DNA of 25,246 bases from CAZTLE01 sp964614415 (lineage in GTDB: Bacteria; Bacteroidota; Bacteroidia; Flavobacteriales; Flavobacteriaceae). The position numbers were made by a program, and so were the translations under genes. Below are positions 16,094 through 25,246 of this stretch, piece after piece. The stretch covers positions 1-25,246 of the forward strand of contig CAZTLE010000037.1 in assembly GCA_964614415.1 (NCBI GenBank). Reading direction: 5' to 3'. The notes under the pieces are model-generated. The model was not told where the DNA came from. It did no database searches and saw only the letters and a list, made by a program, of their open reading frames with translations. Each line of letters starts with the position of its first letter. The stretch's first letter is position 1.

Positions 16094-16235
16094 TAAAGAT
16101 AATGGGGGTTTACGGTAAAAAATGAAGAAGAATACGAGTGCTAAATGCCCGATAATCGAATGGTGATATCGACCAAACGCCTTCGAAACCATAAAAAATC
16201 GTTAAATTTAGATTAGAAACCAAACATTCGAAATT

Positions 16236-18893
16236 ATGAGACAATCTTACTTCCGAAACAGGATACTCCTGTTTTTGCTAACATTTCCGTGCCTGATTTT
16301 TGCGCAAAATACCATTACGGGTACGGTACTAACCGATAGTGGAGACCCACTTTCCTTCGCCAATGTCGTTGAGAAAGGGACGTCCAATGGGACGACCACC
16401 GACATTGATGGGAACTTCTCTATCGACGTTGCCAGTATGCCGGCAACACTCGTATTCAGCTCCGTAGGTTTTGCGACCCAGGAGGTTGTGGCCAGTTCAA
16501 CGACACTATCCGTCACTATGATCGAAGGGGATGCCCTGGATGAAGTGGTGATTGTAGGTAACAGGGCCAAGCCCAGAACAGTGCTTGAGTCTACCGTGCC
16601 TATCGATAACATCGGTGCAGCCGAGCTAGCAATCAGTAATCAGTTTGAAGTGGATAAAATGATCGCCTTCCGGGTGCCATCGTACAATTCCACACAGCAA
16701 ACAGTTTCCGATGCTACAGCGCATTTCGATCCTTCCGAACTGCGAAACCTGGGTCCGAGTAGAACCCTGGTGCAGGTGAATGGAAAGCGTAAGAATCAGA
16801 GTGCTCTGGTATACGTGAATGAAACTCCAGGGCGTGGTGAAGTAGGGGTCGATATGAAAAGTGTCCCGGCCGCCGCTATTGAGCGTGTCGAGGTACTTCG
16901 TGATGGTGCAGCCGCACAATACGGATCGGACGCTATTGCCGGGGTGATCAACATCATTCTTAAAGAGCTTGTAGACCAAACAACGGTAAATCTTTCTACC
17001 GGAGTGATGACCGAAGGTGACGGATTTACATACAGTGGAGCCGTGAACCATTCCATCAATGGTAAAAGCGGGGCGTTCCTGAACCTAACAGCCGATTTCT
17101 ACCACCAGGATTATACAGATCGTGCCGGAGAACCGGGGAATGACCTGCTCTTCGGAAATATTTTTGGGGATGAGACCCTTATTAATGGAACGGACCCTTT
17201 TATTCAGGCCAATCCCGATCTTGGAATGATCGTAGGACAGCCTGAGTACGACAAACTCGGACTGGCTTTTAACGCCGGCCTTCCCTGGTGTGATGGGAAT
17301 GCCGAGGTGTATACTTTTGGTACGGCCCAGAACAGGGACGGAACAAGTTTTGCCCTCTACAGAACACCCTATTGGATTACGGATGACTTCGGATTACTTA
17401 CGCCTCCGGGAGAAGAGTACAACGGATTCCAACCTACCTTCGAGACCGACATTCGCGATGTTTCCATTACCGTTGGAAACCGCTGGGAAATGTTCAATGG
17501 GTGGAACTTTGATCTTAGCTATACCTTCGGAAGAAATGCTGTTGATTATACGATTGGAAATTCAATCAACGTGGCATTAGGAGCTAATAGCCCTACTGAG
17601 TTCGATCCGGGAGGATACAGCTTTGCTAATAACATTGGAAACCTGGATATCTCGAAGAGCTTTGGTGATATTACCATTTCATTGGGTTCTGAAGTACGGG
17701 AAGAGAACTTCGTGACGCGTGAAGGAGAACCACTTTCCTATATCAACGGAGGTGTGCAGTCCTTCCCGGGACTTCGCCCTGAGAATGCCGTGGATGAAGA
17801 CCGATCTAACATTGGAGTCTACGGAGGGATCGACTGGGATGCCACCGAGGAAGTTCTTGTGAGCGGTGCCGTTCGCTATGAAGACTACAGTGACTTTGGG
17901 GACAACTTGTCCTGGAAGGTGAGTGGACGTTATCTGTTAGGGAATTCCAAGGGCGCGATCCGCGCTTCTGTGAACACCGGTTTCAGAGCGCCCTCACTAC
18001 ATCAAATTTACCTGAGTAATATTCAGACACTTCAGTTAGCCGATGGTACGATCGGACAACAAGGGACATTCAACAATGTGGATCCGATCATCATCGATCC
18101 TGTGAACGGACTTGGAGTGCCAAGACTGGATGCCGAGGAGTCCTTTAACTTCAGTGGTGGATTCACCTATCGCATTGCTCCCAATTTTTCAGTAGCTATT
18201 GATTACTACAACATTCAGGTGGACAATCGCGTACTATTGACAAATCCGCTTGGGTTTGACGGGGATGATACCACAACGAATGCCGTAGAGCAGGTGCTGA
18301 TCGATAACAACATTGGAAATGTTACCTTCTTTGTCAACGCGGTAGATACACAAACGCAAGGGATTGACCTCGTAGCCAACTACCGTAGAATTCCTATTGG
18401 AAATGGTGATCTGGATGTGAACCTGGCTGTGAACTGGAACGAAACCGAAATTGACGGGACCATTACTGTTCCCGAGAAGATTCTCAATGCCGGATATACG
18501 GACATTTTCAACCGTGAGGAGCAATCCCGTATCACGACCGCACGTCCTAACCTTACCGGAGTCCTTGGGTTGGAGTACAACATCGGTAAGTTCGAAGTTG
18601 CCGTAAACAACACCTATTTTGGCGAGGTAACCTGGAGACACCCTACTACGCCTGCGAATGATCAGACATTTGCCGGTAAGGTATTGACTGATGTTTCCCT
18701 GGCTTGTCAGGTAACCAATTGGGTGCGTGCTAAAATCGCGGCCAACAACATCCTGAATGTCTTCCCGGATGAGATCAATACATTTGGTGACTTCGGAACT
18801 GACCTTGGCGGTCGATTCCGTTATCCCTGGGAGGTAAATCAGTTTGGATTTAACGGAACTTTCGTAAACGGAGGACTAACCTTTAGTTTCTAG
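16236..18893 (+). CDS. TonB-dependent outer-membrane receptor (vitamin/siderophore-type plug)
   Basis: An 885-residue outer-membrane transporter driven by TonB. It has a signal peptide (about 1-23, ending CLIFAQ), a carboxypeptidase-regulatory-like domain (about 25-97, with FANVVEKGTSNGTTTDIDGNF), a TonB box (DEVVIV, 102-107) and a plug of about 115-245. The plug contains GPSRTLVQVNGKR and IERVEVLRDGAAAQYGSDAIAGVIN, as in receptors of the siderophore/cobalamin type. The barrel ends GGLTFSF with a terminal Phe. It is less like the receptor at 518-3355 than like the general ferric-siderophore group, and no SusD or lipoprotein partner is adjacent. There is no cobalamin riboswitch or long leader upstream. 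It is transcribed alone and closed by a strong terminator; the substrate cannot be read from the sequence. Confidence 0.92.
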   Translation: MRQSYFRNRILLFLLTFPCLIFAQNTITGTVLTDSGDPLSFANVVEKGTSNGTTTDIDGNFSIDVASMPATLVFSSVGFATQEVVASSTTLSVTMIEGDALDEVVIVGNRAKPRTVLESTVPIDNIGAAELAISNQFEVDKMIAFRVPSYNSTQQTVSDATAHFDPSELRNLGPSRTLVQVNGKRKNQSALVYVNETPGRGEVGVDMKSVPAAAIERVEVLRDGAAAQYGSDAIAGVINIILKELVDQTTVNLSTGVMTEGDGFTYSGAVNHSINGKSGAFLNLTADFYHQDYTDRAGEPGNDLLFGNIFGDETLINGTDPFIQANPDLGMIVGQPEYDKLGLAFNAGLPWCDGNAEVYTFGTAQNRDGTSFALYRTPYWITDDFGLLTPPGEEYNGFQPTFETDIRDVSITVGNRWEMFNGWNFDLSYTFGRNAVDYTIGNSINVALGANSPTEFDPGGYSFANNIGNLDISKSFGDITISLGSEVREENFVTREGEPLSYINGGVQSFPGLRPENAVDEDRSNIGVYGGIDWDATEEVLVSGAVRYEDYSDFGDNLSWKVSGRYLLGNSKGAIRASVNTGFRAPSLHQIYLSNIQTLQLADGTIGQQGTFNNVDPIIIDPVNGLGVPRLDAEESFNFSGGFTYRIAPNFSVAIDYYNIQVDNRVLLTNPLGFDGDDTTTNAVEQVLIDNNIGNVTFFVNAVDTQTQGIDLVANYRRIPIGNGDLDVNLAVNWNETEIDGTITVPEKILNAGYTDIFNREEQSRITTARPNLTGVLGLEYNIGKFEVAVNNTYFGEVTWRHPTTPANDQTFAGKVLTDVSLACQVTNWVRAKIAANNILNVFPDEINTFGDFGTDLGGRFRYPWEVNQFGFNGTFVNGGLTFSF

Positions 18894-18921
18894 AAAATAG
18901 AAGAAAGAGAAGAGAGAATAG

Positions 18922-18947
18922 AAGCCCTGACTATGTCAGGGCTTTTT
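18922..18947 (+). terminator. Intrinsic terminator of the receptor gene
   Basis: A perfect 10-bp stem (AAGCCCTGAC 18922-18931 with GTCAGGGCTT 18935-18944) with a 3-nt loop is followed by TTT, about 29 nt after the receptor stop. It touches the stop of the convergent kinase gene at 18948. On the minus strand no good T-run follows, so it works mainly for the plus strand. Confidence 0.92.
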
Positions 18948-20879
18948 CTATACTGCTTTCAAATGCTCCGGTAATTGCAGATGTACCACGGTTCCGGAAT
19001 CACTGCTGGAGATATCGAGGTTGCCTCCCAGTTTGCTCGCTCTGGATTTCATGTTTCTCAGTCCGCTGCTACTGGAAGTAACCTGTTCCGGATCATAGCC
19101 TGTGCCGTCATCCACAATCTCAATGGACGCGGGAGGTCCTGTAATGACCCGAACGTCAATCGTTTTTGCCTGCGAGTGTTTTACGGCGTTATTCACAGCT
19201 TCCTGCACCACCCGATACACATTCATGGTCTGCGACGGATTGAGAATGGCATCGTCTTCTCCTTCCTTGTGCACGTTCATTTCAATACCGGTCGTATTGG
19301 AAACTTTATAGGCCAGATACCGAATTCGTTCGGCGAGATCGTCCCAGGAAACCGAACTGCGGTTCATCACCCAAATGGTGTCGCGGAGGTCAGTAATGGC
19401 CTCCTGACTGAAATCGGATAGTTCTTTGAGTTTGCTCTCCGTAACGTCCGGGGTAACCCGTTTCATGCCCGTTCCAATGGTTTGGGCGGCACTGGCGAGG
19501 TAGGTGAGTTGGGAACCAATATTGTCGTGTAGCTCCTTGGCAATCCGTTGCCGCTGATCCTCCAACTTCTTGTTGGTCTCCACGGTGAGTAAAGCTTCTT
19601 TGAGTTCCTGTTCCTGCTTTTGATGTCTGATCTTAAGTCGTTGTTGCCGGTACACCAGGAATCCGATGAGAACCAGCAGCACGGCACCAATTCCGAGGAG
19701 TGTGTTTAGCAACCGCTGAAAATCCAATTCGGCTTCCTGCAATTCCAGGAGTTGTTCTTTCTCTTTGGTTCGAAATTCAGTTTCCTTCGCTTGTATGATC
19801 TCCAGGTTCTCGGCATTGTGCAAACTGTCGACCGCTTTGTTGTATCGGGCGATGACCAGATCAGCTTCCTGGGGCCGGCCTAATTGCAGGAGATTGGCCG
19901 ATTTATAAGACAGGAATTCCCGATTTCTGAGATCGGAGAGCTTGTGATGATCGGTAATGCTATCCGCTATTTGGACATATACCAGGGCCTCCTCCGGCCG
20001 GGAGAGCTGGTTGTTGGAATAAATGAGTCCGTTAAGTGCTTCAATGAGTTTGAAAGGCTCCAGGTTCGCGGCAACACTCATGTCGTAGGCTTTGGAATAG
20101 GCAGAGATACCTTCTTCGAAACGATCCTGTCGCAAGTAGACCGAACCAATACAAAGCTGGTTTCCGGCGGCCGCGTAGCGATCCCCCTTGCGTTGTGCTT
20201 CTTCTACGCCCAAATTGAGTGTTCTCAATGCCTCCTCATACATTTGTTGCTCCATCTGACAAATTCCCAGATTCCAGTACGTGTGCGCTTTAAATCCCGA
20301 TTCGAATTGAGCCTGGTACTCCAGTGACCGATTCAGATAAGGAGTCGCCTGATCATAGAGTTCCATATTCAGCAGTGCCATTCCGATATTGTTGTTGGCC
20401 ATGGCGACGGGGCGGGTGTTGTTCTCAAGTTGTTTCGCCACTTCCAGGTATTCGATGAATTTTACCGAGGCGTTGGTGTAATCGGACAGGTTGGATAGCG
20501 CATTGCCGCTGTAGTTAAGCATGTTAGCCTGCAGGTCGAGAAGCCCTTCTTCTTTTGCCATGGGCATAAGAGAGTCCATTTTAAAGACCAGGTCCCGGTA
20601 GGTACCCGGAGCGTATAGCTTTCTGTAGCCGGTAACGGCGAGTTCCAGTTCCGCTTTTTTGTCATTTTGCTCCCGTGCGAATGCGAGCCCTTCCCGGAAA
20701 TATTTGTTGAACTGTGAAGAATCCCCTCGTCTGTAGGCCACTACCAAAGCCCTATAGGCCTGGTTTTTTGCGGCAATCTCGTTGGAGGTGGCGATGACCT
20801 GTTTCAGGCTATCGGTCTTTTGTCCGAAGGACGGTATGTTCAGAAGAAATATGAAAATCAGAAGTGCCCAGGTTCTCAT
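18948..20879 (-). CDS. TPR sensor histidine kinase, HisKA_3 (NarL-partner) type
   Basis: A 643-residue membrane kinase. It has a signal sequence (about 1-19, ending IPSFGQ), helical TPR-like repeats over about 40-350 predicted to be periplasmic (for example SGNALSNLSDYTNASVKFIE and NLGICQMEQQMYEEALRTLN), a coiled coil (355-390), one membrane helix (about 391-411), then a cytoplasmic HisKA_3 domain with the phospho-accepting His451 in RIAKELHDNIGSQL. The HATPase_c domain has an N-box EAVNNAVKHS (560-569), G1 DDGTG (590-594) and G2 SGLRNMKSRA (605-614). All catalytic motifs are intact. Such kinases normally signal to a LuxR/NarL-type response regulator encoded next to them, but none lies here: the gene is an orphan between the receptor and the RHS locus. 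The signal is unknown. Confidence 0.93.
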   Translation of the reverse strand: MRTWALLIFIFLLNIPSFGQKTDSLKQVIATSNEIAAKNQAYRALVVAYRRGDSSQFNKYFREGLAFAREQNDKKAELELAVTGYRKLYAPGTYRDLVFKMDSLMPMAKEEGLLDLQANMLNYSGNALSNLSDYTNASVKFIEYLEVAKQLENNTRPVAMANNNIGMALLNMELYDQATPYLNRSLEYQAQFESGFKAHTYWNLGICQMEQQMYEEALRTLNLGVEEAQRKGDRYAAAGNQLCIGSVYLRQDRFEEGISAYSKAYDMSVAANLEPFKLIEALNGLIYSNNQLSRPEEALVYVQIADSITDHHKLSDLRNREFLSYKSANLLQLGRPQEADLVIARYNKAVDSLHNAENLEIIQAKETEFRTKEKEQLLELQEAELDFQRLLNTLLGIGAVLLVLIGFLVYRQQRLKIRHQKQEQELKEALLTVETNKKLEDQRQRIAKELHDNIGSQLTYLASAAQTIGTGMKRVTPDVTESKLKELSDFSQEAITDLRDTIWVMNRSSVSWDDLAERIRYLAYKVSNTTGIEMNVHKEGEDDAILNPSQTMNVYRVVQEAVNNAVKHSQAKTIDVRVITGPPASIEIVDDGTGYDPEQVTSSSSGLRNMKSRASKLGGNLDISSSDSGTVVHLQLPEHLKAV

Positions 20880-21133
20880 AGTATGCTTTTATGGGAAGTC
20901 ATGGGTTGATTGGGGAAGTTGAGGATAAAGGTAAAAATTCCGTGGAAACTGAGTTCATAGGAGAAGCACAAAGTTCTTTCCTGCCCGTAATTATCAATAA
21001 GCATTTTGACATGTTCTGAAATCAAAGAAAGAAACAATTTCTCGTTTGTGATAGATTTTTAATGGGTCCTGGGGTAACAAAATGTGATGTCATAGAACGT
21101 GATACTGATATTAATAACAGTAAATCGCTTTCT

Positions 21134-24100
21134 ATGAGATTATTCCCCGTTTATTCATTAAAAATTGTTTTGTTTTTGTTCTCGACAATTGTGATCGCAC
21201 AAGATGGCGATGATCCTTCATTTAATGTTGAGAACGAATTTGATAAGATTGTAAAAGTCCCCGATTCCCCCGAGGCATTTGCATTCAAGAACTTCGGTAA
21301 TACCGAAGTAGATATGTATCGAGGTATGCCCAATATTTCGATTCCCTTATACACAGTTAGTGGCAAGGATATAAGTATGCCAATCACCTTAGGGTATAAT
21401 CCGTTGGATTTAAAGGTTGAAAGTCGAGCCTCCAGGACCGGTAAGGGCTGGAACTTAAACCTGGGAGGTAGAATTACCAGAAGGGTAATGGGCTCGACAG
21501 ACGATTATTCACTGGGAGATATAAGCACCCCGTACAATGATCAACTTACGAAACAAAGCTATGATGATCTAATGAATTGGCACAGTAATGGGTTTGATTC
21601 TGAATTAGATGTCGCTTTTTATGTAGATATTCTTAAGTCATTGAGAAATAATGAAGTAGACTTTTCTCCGGACATATATAGTTTGAGTGGATTGGGGATG
21701 AGTGTTGACATCGTTATTGATCATAATGATCTGGCCATACCTCTCAATGAGAGGAATATAAAAATTGAGTTTCAAAGAGGTACTTTGGGATCAATTCTGT
21801 CCTGGAAGGTAACCAAGAATGGAGTAGAATATCATTTTAATCTTGCTGAAGAGACATATTACTATGATTTTGATGGTGCTGCCACAGGAACCGGTGGATA
21901 TCAGGCAAAGTACAATTCGTCCTGGGTGCTCACCAAAATAGAGAGTCTCACAACCAAAGACATAATTGAAATAGGCTATTCTACAAACTCATGGGTGCAA
22001 CCAAAACCGCTCTCCGCAAACACTAAGGCTAATAAAGCGGTCTACAATGCACTCGGCGATTTGGTTTCATGGGCCGATCTGGGAGAAAGCTTCGCTTATA
22101 AATACTACAGAATTGATGAATATTATCCTTCGAGGGTTGATTACAATGGAGAGACCATAGTAACATTGTCTTTTGGTGACAGACTGGACCTATCCGATAG
22201 CAGAAGACTTGTTGAGCTTGAAGTTGTAGATGATAGTCAAATCAATTCCATTAAGAAAATTGAATTTGAATACGATTACTTCGGGTTGAGCGTAGGGCAA
22301 TCACCGGCAAGTGTGAGACCTGAGGATATCCAATTAAAGTTAGAGAGCGTGAGCTTCTCCAACCCCAGGCAGGGTACTTCGGAAAAGCAGACGTACGCTT
22401 TCGAATATTATGAGCCTGAAAATGTACCTGCCAGGGATTCTAAATCTCAGGATATGTTCGGATTTTACAACGGACATTCGAATCAGACCCTGATACCTTC
22501 CTGTACATTAGGTGATGATTTCTTTTCGGGAGCCAACAGAGATTTTGTTTTTGATAAGGCCATCACAGGTATTTTAACAAAAGTTGAATACCCTACGGGC
22601 GGGCATACTCTGTTCGAGTATGAGCAAGCCAGTAAGCTTATATATTCTACTACACCAATACCATTTAGTTTAACCGTTAGTGCTGGTGAAGGAAGGGTCG
22701 TCCATGAAGATAACTTAGGAATTTTTGATCTGGAATGCCTGAACTTTAGTGGATGTACTTCCGAAGATATAGGAGATAACCTTTACAGTTTACCAGAGCA
22801 TCAAACGGTATCTTTTTCGGTATACAATACCGGAGATTATGAGGTCAATGTGAATTTTTATGGAGGTGTGCCAAATAGTAATTCTCATATCATGGCCACA
22901 CTCTTAAAAAATGATGACATCAACAATATAAGCCCGACCGAGATAGTGGATATCATTCAGGGTCATATCGGCAATGAAACTATTTACAGATTTAATCCGG
23001 ATAGTCCGGAGCCCCTGCCTGTTTTAAGGCAGTTAGATCCCGGCAGGTACCATGTCATAATTTTAAACAGGTTACCGTATCAAGTCGATTTGAGCGTTAC
23101 CGAAATTGTACCGAGTCAGGTAGATCCTTATGTGGTCGGGACGCACTACTATCCAACATACAGACTAAAGGCAACCTCGGATTTTACCGACTTGGGTATG
23201 TTGGCCTACCAAAAAGAATATGCGTATTTGGGTCCTACTCAAAATACAATACCTCAAAAGTACTATTTGGGAGGGCAACTTAAGTTTGAGGATGGCCAGG
23301 TTAGGGAATATCCCACATTGCACCAACTGGCCAGTGCGGCTTCAGGAGATGAACCCATAGTAAGTTATGACGAAGTTCATGAAATAACGGTATCCAACCT
23401 GGATGATACTGAAAATTTCAAGAAGGTATACCGCTTCTATAATACAGGCAATAAAGGATCTATAACCAATTCGTCTTCATACGGTACACATACAAACTAC
23501 TTCACCAATCCCCAAAAAGGACAATTAAGTTCTGAAGCATCTTACAATGATCAAGATGAGAAGCTTGTGGAAAGTGCTAATGATATGGTATCAGAGTCAT
23601 TTGATGGTTTTGTCGGGGCAACTTCCAGGAACAGTTGGAATAATAGATATAAAATTCCCATACTTATTCAAGGAACATCGGGAAGCTATCAAATTTCATA
23701 CATCGATATGGAAATGGATATGCTTATGTCCGATTTCATAGGGTCCTCTCCTCCGGTGGCAGCAATACCCGATGGTTGTTTTAACGGGACTTATAACTGC
23801 GTCTATTTTGACCCGACATTAGATGTGAAGCTCACATTAATCACATCGCGCATTTCCCAGATGTCAGGTCAAACACAAACCAGTTATTTAGATGGTGGTG
23901 AGATTAGTCAAATAACAGATAATACGTATAACGAAGATTTCCTGCTGGCCTCAACAAAACTAGTAGCCAGCAATGGAGATGAGGTGATTACGAATTACAC
24001 ATACCCACTGGACTTAACAAACCCAACGGCCGCCGAACAGAAGTTGATCAATCAATTAAGGGTATACACACCCATTGAAGTAGAAACTGTTTTGCAAAAA

Positions 24101-24658
24101 GCTTCGGGTCAGGTACAGGAAAATCAGAAAGTATATACCGTTTATAAAGACTGGGGTAATGATGTGGTTTTGCCGGAAAGGTTGAAGACCGCAAAAGCGA
24201 ATGACACTTATGAGGATCGCATCATTTATTATGATTACGACATTTCCAACGGGAATCCGGTGGAAATTGGTAAGGCTGACGATGTCCATACCGTTTACAT
24301 CTGGGGCTATCACCAGGTTCAGCCAATAGCCAAGATAGAAAACGCAACGTATTCACAGGTTGCATCTCAGGTACCTAATTTACAGTCTCTGGCCTTACTT
24401 GATAATGACAGGACAGAAGGTTTTACCGGTAATGAGGGTGCATTGAGACAGGCTTTGAATGACCTTAGAGCCAGTTTGCCTGATGCCATGGTCACCACTT
24501 ATACCTATGATCCTTTAATAGGGGTGACGAGTATTACGGATCCTCAAGGCGACACTACCTACTTTCACTATGATGATTTCCATCGGTTGGAGTATGTAAA
24601 AGACAAGGATGGTAATATTCTAAGCAAGAATGAATACAACTTCAAACTTCAAAACTAA
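21134..24658 (+). CDS. RHS-repeat protein, first gene of an RHS pair
   Basis: A large secreted protein of 1174 residues from the start chosen here. The ATG at 21134 opens a signal peptide (MRLFPVYSLKIVLFLFSTIVIAQ); the frame stays open to 21062 but adds only polar sequence. The N-terminal half carries a Bacteroidota RHS-precursor pattern: MYRGMPNISIPLYTVSGKDI, then GRITRRVMG, then FEYDYFGL. YD/RHS-type repeats are visible near the C-terminus (YDPLIGVTSITDPQGDTTYF and YDDFHRLEYVKDKDGNIL), after the conserved module YIWGYHQVQPIAKIENATYS. There is no toxin domain and no C-terminal secretion tag that I can see. The gene ends 7 nt before a second RHS-family gene, so the two are probably co-transcribed. 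It may be a shell or partner for the downstream protein; the biological role is unproven. Confidence 0.88.
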   Translation: MRLFPVYSLKIVLFLFSTIVIAQDGDDPSFNVENEFDKIVKVPDSPEAFAFKNFGNTEVDMYRGMPNISIPLYTVSGKDISMPITLGYNPLDLKVESRASRTGKGWNLNLGGRITRRVMGSTDDYSLGDISTPYNDQLTKQSYDDLMNWHSNGFDSELDVAFYVDILKSLRNNEVDFSPDIYSLSGLGMSVDIVIDHNDLAIPLNERNIKIEFQRGTLGSILSWKVTKNGVEYHFNLAEETYYYDFDGAATGTGGYQAKYNSSWVLTKIESLTTKDIIEIGYSTNSWVQPKPLSANTKANKAVYNALGDLVSWADLGESFAYKYYRIDEYYPSRVDYNGETIVTLSFGDRLDLSDSRRLVELEVVDDSQINSIKKIEFEYDYFGLSVGQSPASVRPEDIQLKLESVSFSNPRQGTSEKQTYAFEYYEPENVPARDSKSQDMFGFYNGHSNQTLIPSCTLGDDFFSGANRDFVFDKAITGILTKVEYPTGGHTLFEYEQASKLIYSTTPIPFSLTVSAGEGRVVHEDNLGIFDLECLNFSGCTSEDIGDNLYSLPEHQTVSFSVYNTGDYEVNVNFYGGVPNSNSHIMATLLKNDDINNISPTEIVDIIQGHIGNETIYRFNPDSPEPLPVLRQLDPGRYHVIILNRLPYQVDLSVTEIVPSQVDPYVVGTHYYPTYRLKATSDFTDLGMLAYQKEYAYLGPTQNTIPQKYYLGGQLKFEDGQVREYPTLHQLASAASGDEPIVSYDEVHEITVSNLDDTENFKKVYRFYNTGNKGSITNSSSYGTHTNYFTNPQKGQLSSEASYNDQDEKLVESANDMVSESFDGFVGATSRNSWNNRYKIPILIQGTSGSYQISYIDMEMDMLMSDFIGSSPPVAAIPDGCFNGTYNCVYFDPTLDVKLTLITSRISQMSGQTQTSYLDGGEISQITDNTYNEDFLLASTKLVASNGDEVITNYTYPLDLTNPTAAEQKLINQLRVYTPIEVETVLQKASGQVQENQKVYTVYKDWGNDVVLPERLKTAKANDTYEDRIIYYDYDISNGNPVEIGKADDVHTVYIWGYHQVQPIAKIENATYSQVASQVPNLQSLALLDNDRTEGFTGNEGALRQALNDLRASLPDAMVTTYTYDPLIGVTSITDPQGDTTYFHYDDFHRLEYVKDKDGNILSKNEYNFKLQN

Positions 24659-24665
24659 GGACATC

Positions 24666-25246
24666 ATGAAAAACATAATATATAGCATTGCATTTATACT
24701 ACTGCCATTCTTAAGTTCATCACAGACCGCTACAGAGAATTATGTACGGACGACAACCCCTCAGGTTGAAGTAGAGACCGACTCTGTACTCAATGACCTG
24801 CCATCCGATGACAAGATTGAATCGATCACCTATTATGATGGCTTGGGCAGGCCAATACAGAGTGTCACCAAGCAAGGTGGCGGACAACAACAAGACATTA
24901 TTTTGCCGGTGGTTTATGACCAGTACAGTCGACAAGCACTGGAATATTTGCCCTATTCCAGAAGTAGTTCTTCCCTGGACATTGAAGACCCTTCGCAGAT
25001 TATAAGCAATATAGATGCATATTATCTGGCCAAATATCCGGAGGACCTTAATGGTTCTAACCCCAATCCATATAGTGAAAAGGCATTAGAAGCTTCACCG
25101 TTGAATCGTGTATTGGAGCAAGGTGCGCCCGGAGAAGATTGGAAAGTAGACACCGCAAGCGATACGGATCATACCATAAAGTTTAAATATTCTACTAATT
25201 CCCAGAATGATGATGCCGTACGGTTGTATACCGTTAACTATCCTTC
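24666..25246 (+). CDS. RHS-family protein with DUF6443 N-terminus, truncated by window edge
   Basis: The frame starts with ATG at 24666 and stays open to the end of the window, giving 193 codons of a much longer gene. It has a signal peptide (MKNIIYSIAFILLPFLSSSQ). The DUF6443 hallmark follows: SITYYDGLGRPIQSVTKQGG, DIILPVVYDQYSRQALEYLPY and SPLNRVLEQGAPGEDWKV. In Bacteroidota this head is normally followed by many RHS repeats, an RHS core and a variable C-terminal tip that can be a toxin; those parts lie outside the window. The 7-nt gap to the first RHS gene points to coupled expression. The length and C-terminal identity cannot be determined here. Confidence 0.9.
   Translation, partial: MKNIIYSIAFILLPFLSSSQTATENYVRTTTPQVEVETDSVLNDLPSDDKIESITYYDGLGRPIQSVTKQGGGQQQDIILPVVYDQYSRQALEYLPYSRSSSSLDIEDPSQIISNIDAYYLAKYPEDLNGSNPNPYSEKALEASPLNRVLEQGAPGEDWKVDTASDTDHTIKFKYSTNSQNDDAVRLYTVNYP

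Noticed and set aside
16057..16235. Cobalamin or other riboswitch upstream of the second receptor
   Set aside because: The gap is only 179 bp, contains the aspS promoter, and shows no conserved riboswitch core such as a B12 box.
21062..21133. N-terminal extension of the first RHS gene
   Set aside because: The added residues are polar and precede a complete signal peptide that begins at 21134.
20880..21133. Promoters in the gap between the kinase and RHS genes (TACCTTTA on minus near 20926, TAGATTTT at 21052)
   Set aside because: Each has one mismatch to TAnnTTTG and no TTG at the right distance; nothing else is recognisable in this 254-bp gap.

Overview
The window looks like a chromosomal segment of a Bacteroidota species, most likely a Flavobacteriaceae member. 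The evidence is: two TonB-dependent receptors with N-terminal carboxypeptidase-regulatory-like domains and terminal Phe; a surface-type lipoprotein with acidic residues after the lipid Cys; an RHS/DUF6443 gene pair; a LytTR regulator tethered to the membrane; genes without Shine-Dalgarno sequences; and several perfect TAnnTTTG -7 promoter elements. There is no tRNA, rRNA, CRISPR array or transposase in the window.

Layout. 1-500: a small secreted MORN-type protein with a clear promoter and a bidirectional terminator. 518-4710 (minus): a surface lipoprotein with a predicted beta-helix, then a large TonB-dependent receptor. They are probably one uptake operon, split by a strong intergenic hairpin. 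4986-8072: convergent housekeeping genes dgt (dGTPase) and dxs (DXP synthase) that overlap by 6 nt. 8236-11366: an AT-rich three-gene block holding two unrecognised envelope proteins and a membrane-anchored TPR-LytTR transcription factor that starts with TTG. It is followed closely by tadA (11376-11825). 11938-16056 (minus): aspS, a ClC-family chloride protein and a small two-helix membrane protein in one probable operon, then a cold-shock protein with its own promoter. 16236-18893: a second TonB-dependent receptor ending in a textbook terminator. 18948-20879 (minus): an orphan TPR/HisKA_3 sensor kinase. 21134-25246: a two-gene RHS locus whose second gene runs off the right edge.

The core genes (dgt, dxs, tadA, aspS, csp) are ordinary. 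The accessory content concerns the cell envelope: nutrient uptake (two receptors, one lipoprotein), signal sensing (LytTR regulator, histidine kinase) and RHS proteins. The best candidates for something undescribed are the AT-rich block with its one-component membrane regulator, and the lipoprotein/receptor pair of unknown substrate. A run of 10 N inside aspS appears to be an assembly artefact: removing the Ns restores one continuous reading frame of 582 residues.
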